From an uncultured Collinsella sp. (GTDB lineage: Bacteria; Actinomycetota; Coriobacteriia; Coriobacteriales; Coriobacteriaceae): a stretch of 35,103 nt of DNA. The stretch spans positions 1 through 35,103 of the forward strand of contig UQIW01000024.1 of the NCBI GenBank assembly GCA_900541235.1, read 5' to 3'. Below are positions 31,776 through 35,103 of the stretch, piece after piece (position 1 is the stretch's first letter; each line of letters begins with the position of its first letter). Under the pieces are notes generated by a model. The model worked only from the letters and a program-made list of their open reading frames with translations. It ran no database searches and was not told the DNA's origin. A program made the translations under genes and the position numbers.

Positions 31776-32981
31776 ATGCGTACGATCACCGAGTCCGAGT
31801 CCACCCCCAAGGCCGACGGCTTCTTTATGCCCGCCGAGTTCGCCCCGCAGGATCGCGTGTGGATGGGCTGGCCCCACCGCACCGACACCTGGGCCCACGG
31901 CGCCAAGCCCGCCCAGAAGCAGTATGCCGCCATCGCCCGCGCCATCGCCGAGTTCACCCCGGTCTATATGTGCGCCAACCAGGTCGACTATGCCAACTGC
32001 AAGGCCGTCTTTGAGAACGACGAGAACGTCACCGTTATCGAGATGACCACCGACGACGCTTGGTTCCGCGACACCGCCGCCACCTACGTCATCAACGGCA
32101 AGGGCGAGAAGCGCGCCAACCACTGGCACTTCAACGCCTACGGCGGTCTCGTCGACGGCCTCTATTTCCCGTGGGACAAGGACGAGCAGATCGCCCTCAA
32201 GATGGCCGAGCTCTCCGGCTGCCGCCGCTATCGTCCCGACGACATGATCCTCGAGGGCGGCTCCATCACCGTCGACGGCGAGGGCACCCTTGTCGTGACC
32301 GACCAGTGCCTGCTTTCCCCGGGCCGCACCTGCTCTGCGGTGCTCGAGGAGGAAGAGGATCCCGAGTCCATCTGGCCCAAGTTCAAGAAGAAGTTTGAGC
32401 CCTGGAGCGAGGAGCTTCGCGCCTACATGGACGAGCACCTCAAGGATTACCTGGGCGTCGAGAAGGTCATCTGGGTCAAGGAGGGCATCGACCCCGAGGA
32501 GACCAACGGCCACATCGACGACGTCGCCACGTTCATCGCCCCGGGCGTCATGGCCTGCATCTGGACCGACGATCCCGACTATCCGTTCTATGAGCAGTGC
32601 CATGCTGCCTACGAGACTCTCTCCAACGCCGTTGACGCCAAGGGCCGCAAGATGAAGGTCTACAAGCTCTGCATGCCCGTGAACCCGCTGTTCATGGACC
32701 AGGCTTCCTGCGACACCATCGACGCCGACGAGAACGCCGAGCCTCGCGTCCCCGACGAGCCGCTGATTGCTTCCTACATGAACTACCTGGTCACCAACCA
32801 CGGCGTTATCGTCCCGCAGTACGGCGACGAGAACGACCGGCTGGCCGTTGACACGCTCCAGAAGATCTACGACGAGGTCTGGGGCGAGGGCGTCTACAAG
32901 TGCGTCGGCGTTCAGTCCGAGCAGGTCGTCTTTGGCGGAGGAAATATCCACTGCATTACCCAGCAGGAGCCGTCCGCGTAA
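31776..32981 (+). CDS. aguA: Agmatine deiminase
   Basis: A 401-residue member of the peptidylarginine deiminase-like agmatine deiminase family. The substrate/catalytic Asp stretch DDAWFRDTA is near residue 90, NGHIDDVATF carries the catalytic His, and the catalytic Cys is at about 393 in GGGNIHCITQQ. It converts agmatine to N-carbamoylputrescine and ammonia. The ATG at 31776 follows TTGGAGGAA. It lies after the AguD-like antiporter, but the expected putrescine carbamoyltransferase and carbamate kinase genes are not here. A structured leader precedes it and element B follows its stop. Confidence 0.95.
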   Translation: MRTITESESTPKADGFFMPAEFAPQDRVWMGWPHRTDTWAHGAKPAQKQYAAIARAIAEFTPVYMCANQVDYANCKAVFENDENVTVIEMTTDDAWFRDTAATYVINGKGEKRANHWHFNAYGGLVDGLYFPWDKDEQIALKMAELSGCRRYRPDDMILEGGSITVDGEGTLVVTDQCLLSPGRTCSAVLEEEEDPESIWPKFKKKFEPWSEELRAYMDEHLKDYLGVEKVIWVKEGIDPEETNGHIDDVATFIAPGVMACIWTDDPDYPFYEQCHAAYETLSNAVDAKGRKMKVYKLCMPVNPLFMDQASCDTIDADENAEPRVPDEPLIASYMNYLVTNHGVIVPQYGDENDRLAVDTLQKIYDEVWGEGVYKCVGVQSEQVVFGGGNIHCITQQEPSA

Positions 32982-32994
32982 TTGTCTGTCTTTC

Positions 32995-33080
32995 CGAGGC
33001 ACCCCATCTCGCCGCTCAAACCGTCGCTCGCGTACCAAAGTACGCTTCGCTCCTCTTTCGCGGCGACCTGGGGCACCTCG
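32995..33080 (-). ncRNA. Structured intergenic element, short copy B
   Basis: Minus-strand relative. P1 pairs 32995-33006 with 33069-33080, needing two adjacent G-U pairs that exist only on the minus-strand RNA. P2 pairs 33010-33015 with 33060-33065 and P3 pairs 33030-33035 with 33040-33045. The segment around P3 is close to copy 2. It lacks the P4 hairpin. Confidence 0.5.
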
Positions 33081-33171
33081 AAAACCCAGCCGATCAATCG
33101 GACCGACGTAGCTTGTTACCGCATTAGTCATTGGTGCCAACCCTGGCAACGATGCAGGTCGAAAAACGTCA

Positions 33172-33314
33172 GCGAAAACCCGCCAGCGCGAGCAAGGTGC
33201 CTTGAAGCGAGGCGGCATTGATCTTTTGATCATGCCGCCGAAGTTGAAAGGCAGATTGCCGTTCTGGCGGGTTTGCAGCGTCGAGCCGTTACGGCGTTTG
33301 GTAAACGCCGTAAC
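33172..33314 (+). ncRNA. Structured intergenic element, copy 3
   Basis: Plus-strand copy. P1 pairs 33177-33186 with 33264-33273 (CCCGCCAG type, different from copies 1 and 2). P2 pairs TGCCTT (33198-33203) with AAGGCA (33248-33253). P3 spans 33211-33239 and P4 spans 33288-33314. All four stems differ in sequence from copy 1 but keep pairing. P4 ends 1 nt before the stop codon of the convergent DAHP synthase gene. Confidence 0.6.
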
Positions 33315-33315
33315 T

Positions 33316-34347
33316 CTAAATACGTTCCGCGATCTCGTGGATGAGGTAGTCGGTCTTTTCCCAGCCCAGGCACGGGTCGGTGATCGACTTGCCAAAGACG
33401 CCGCCGTCGACTGGCTGATTGCCATCCTCCAGGTAGGATTCGATCATAAAGCCCTTGACCAGCTTGGAGATGGACTCGTTGCGGCGGCAGCTGTCGAGCA
33501 CCTCCTTGCAAATACGATACTGCTCCAGTGGGCGCTTGCCCGAGTTGTCGTGGTTGCAGTCGATGACCGCCGCCGGGTTGGCGTAGCCGGCATGCTCGGT
33601 ATAGCGCTCGGCCAGGCGCTCCAGGTGTTCGTAGTGGTAATTGGGGTAGGTACGACCGTCGAGACCGATGTAGCCACGCATAACGGCGTGTGCGAGCGGG
33701 TTGCCGTCGCACTCGACCTCCCAGTTGCGGAAGATGAAGCTCTGGTGCGCCTGCGCGGCGTAAATGGAGTTGAGCATAACGGTGGTAGAGCCGGCAGTTG
33801 GATTCTTCATGCCAACGGGTACCGAAATGCCGCTCGACACCAGGCGATGCTCCTGGTTTTCGACCGAGCGTGCGCCCACGGCAACATAGCTCAGCAGGTC
33901 GACGAGGTATTGGTAGTTGGACGGATAGAGCATCTCGTCGGCGGTGAAGAAGCCCGTTTCCTCAATAACGCGCAGGTGCATATGGCGGATGGCCTTGACG
34001 CCCTCGAGCAGATCGTCGGGAGCCTCGGGGTTGGGGTTGTGCAGCAGGCCCTTGTAGCCGGTGCCCTTGGTGCGCGGCTTGTTGGTGTAGACGCGCGGAA
34101 TGATGATGAGCTTGTCCTTGACCTCCTCGGCGGTCTTGGCCAGTCGGTTCATGTACTCAAGCACCGAATCCTCGCGGTCGGCAGAGCACGGGCCGATGAT
34201 GAGCACCTTGCGTGCGTCCTCGCCGGTAAAGACTTTGGCGACCTCGGCGTCAAATGCCTGCTTTTTGGCGGTAAGCTCGGCAGAAAGTGGCATTTCCTCG
34301 CGGATCTCCATGGGGATCGGCAACCTGCGCTTGAATTCCATGGCCAT
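33316..34347 (-). CDS. aroG: 3-deoxy-7-phosphoheptulonate (DAHP) synthase
   Basis: A 343-residue class I DAHP synthase of the AroF/G/H type. IGPCSADREDSVLEYMNRL, PRVYTNKPRTKGTGYKGLL, VGARSVENQEHRLVSSG, VIDCNHDNSGK and the C-terminal SITDPCLGWEKTD are all family hallmarks. It condenses phosphoenolpyruvate and erythrose-4-phosphate in the first step of the shikimate pathway. The ATG at 34347 follows AAGGAGG. It appears monocistronic. Which feedback amino acid it responds to cannot be read reliably, so the symbol is the family name rather than an isoform claim. Confidence 0.94.
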   Translation of the reverse strand: MAMEFKRRLPIPMEIREEMPLSAELTAKKQAFDAEVAKVFTGEDARKVLIIGPCSADREDSVLEYMNRLAKTAEEVKDKLIIIPRVYTNKPRTKGTGYKGLLHNPNPEAPDDLLEGVKAIRHMHLRVIEETGFFTADEMLYPSNYQYLVDLLSYVAVGARSVENQEHRLVSSGISVPVGMKNPTAGSTTVMLNSIYAAQAHQSFIFRNWEVECDGNPLAHAVMRGYIGLDGRTYPNYHYEHLERLAERYTEHAGYANPAAVIDCNHDNSGKRPLEQYRICKEVLDSCRRNESISKLVKGFMIESYLEDGNQPVDGGVFGKSITDPCLGWEKTDYLIHEIAERI

Positions 34348-34511
34348 ATGGGGCCTCCTTTATGAATTAACGGCAACAATTGGCGAATTCTCGAATGCTC
34401 GGCATTATCCGCTGTCGCACGCTAAAGTGCAAGCGAAACCTGCCGAAAAGGGACAGGTTTATTTTGGTCGGTTTTATCTGGGGAAATGTCGGCGCTTGCC
34501 GGAAGGGGAGG

Positions 34512-34532
34512 GCCAGCGTACGGCACGCTGGC
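34512..34532. other. Small hairpin in the region upstream of the DAHP synthase gene
   Basis: GCCAGCGT (34512-34519) pairs with ACGCTGGC (34525-34532). No T-run follows on either strand. Apart from this and the MITE-like element, I see nothing definite in 34348-34850. Confidence 0.35.
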
Positions 34533-34556
34533 GCAAGTTGGATCTTCCGCGGCATG

Positions 34557-34794
34557 CCCTGTGGACAAAAAACGGCAAATATGAGTACTGTTGCTAGCAT
34601 AGTATCATATCGATCTTACAAGATAATAGACACAACAGTAAATATGTTCATTAACGTTGGCATACAGAAGCATGCTACCGGGCATTTTGATCAATTTGAA
34701 GGCATATCTAGGCCGCAAAGAGGTCATTTGGGGCAGTTTTGGCTGTTACTAAAAAGGTGACAGTACTCATATTTGCCATTTTTTGTCCACGGGG
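34557..34794. mobile_element. MITE-like element with about 35-bp terminal inverted repeats
   Basis: Left arm 34557-34591 (CCCTGTGGACAAAAAACGGC...GAGTACTGT) and right arm 34760-34794 are complementary with two mismatches. The 168-bp interior is AT-rich and holds no gene. No clear target-site duplication is visible. The size (238 bp) and long terminal repeats fit a non-autonomous miniature element, with no transposase in the window. Confidence 0.65.
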
Positions 34795-34850
34795 CCTTGA
34801 GGGAGGCCGTTAACCAGGTCCCGGGGGAGGCGGTTCGAGGGCCGCAGAAC

Positions 34851-34890
34851 AAAAAACGGGGGCACAGTTCATTCTGCGCCCCCGTTTTTG
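34851..34890 (-). terminator. Intrinsic terminator of the right-edge ABC gene
   Basis: AAAACGGGGGC pairs with GCCCCCGTTTT around a roughly 14-nt loop. The minus strand continues with TTTTTTG, and the plus strand is also T-rich. Confidence 0.88.
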
Positions 34891-34916
34891 GGTATTGCGG
34901 TTGTTTGCCGCCGGTT

Positions 34917-35103
34917 TTACGCCGCTTCGTCGAACTGCGAATTGTACAGATCGGCGTAGAAGCCGCCTTGGGCGAGCAGCTCGTCATGCGTGCCCTTCTC
35001 GACGATGTCGCCGTCGCGAATCACCAAGATTACGTCGGCGTTGCGGATTGTGGACAGGCGGTGCGCGATGACAAAGCTCGTGCGGCCCTGCATCAGCGCA
35101 TCC
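34917..35103 (-). CDS. ABC exporter ATP-binding domain, C-terminal end (partial)
   Basis: The last 61 residues of an ABC transporter nucleotide-binding domain, cut by the window edge. The switch-His motif TSFVIAHRLSTIRNADVILV and the EKGTHDELLAQGGFYADLYNSQF tail are typical of MsbA/multidrug-type exporters, which are usually a membrane domain fused to this ATPase. The stop is TAA at 34917-34919 and a terminator follows. Substrate cannot be told. Confidence 0.9.
   Translation of the reverse strand, partial: DALMQGRTSFVIAHRLSTIRNADVILVIRDGDIVEKGTHDELLAQGGFYADLYNSQFDEAA

Overview
The window looks like chromosomal DNA of a gut coriobacterium (Actinomycetota, Coriobacteriia), most likely Collinsella. 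This is inferred from high-GC coding DNA, strong Shine-Dalgarno sites, a PTS-based lactose/tagatose-6-phosphate pathway in an anaerobe-type gene set, and many intergenic palindromes. No rRNA or tRNA gene or other taxonomic marker is present, so the genus is an inference.

Positions 1-11800 hold three beta-galactoside uptake modules. Each pairs a minus-strand PTS EIIC or EIICB gene and/or a GH1 6-phospho-beta-galactosidase with a divergent plus-strand LacI-family regulator. The first EIIC is cut by the window edge and may be truncated. Positions 12013-16954 hold a stand-alone Lac-family EIIA (lacF) and, after an unrelated membrane protein, the tagatose-6-phosphate genes lacA, lacB, a lacX-like epimerase and lacC. 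Positions 17298-21492 hold galK-galT (Leloir pathway) with a fourth divergent LacI regulator. After a diiron flavoprotein come a DeoR-family regulator and a divergent class II aldolase that can supply the last tagatose-pathway step, since no lacD is visible. Together these genes import and phosphorylate lactose-like sugars, hydrolyse the 6-phospho-disaccharide, and degrade galactose-6-phosphate (lacAB, lacC, aldolase) or free galactose (galK, galT).

From 25000 the content is mixed: a small-ORF or remnant region, a Nudix-Vsr fusion protein, a BceAB-type ABC transporter, an agmatine antiporter/agmatine deiminase pair, DAHP synthase, a MITE-like palindromic element, and the 3' end of an ABC exporter at the right edge.

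The most interesting signals are non-coding. (1) Six sugar-gene control regions carry two copies of an ACCGTTCAC-like box exactly 21 bp apart, the geometry of LytTR-family binding sites. (2) The four LacI paralogues are each paired with their own variant of a CG-centred 14-bp operator. (3) Five copies of a structured intergenic element show compensatory base changes, suggesting a selected RNA fold. (4) Six copies of an exactly 57-bp palindromic repeat lie at about 80-bp period behind two of the lacI genes. Several other long inverted repeats are listed separately.
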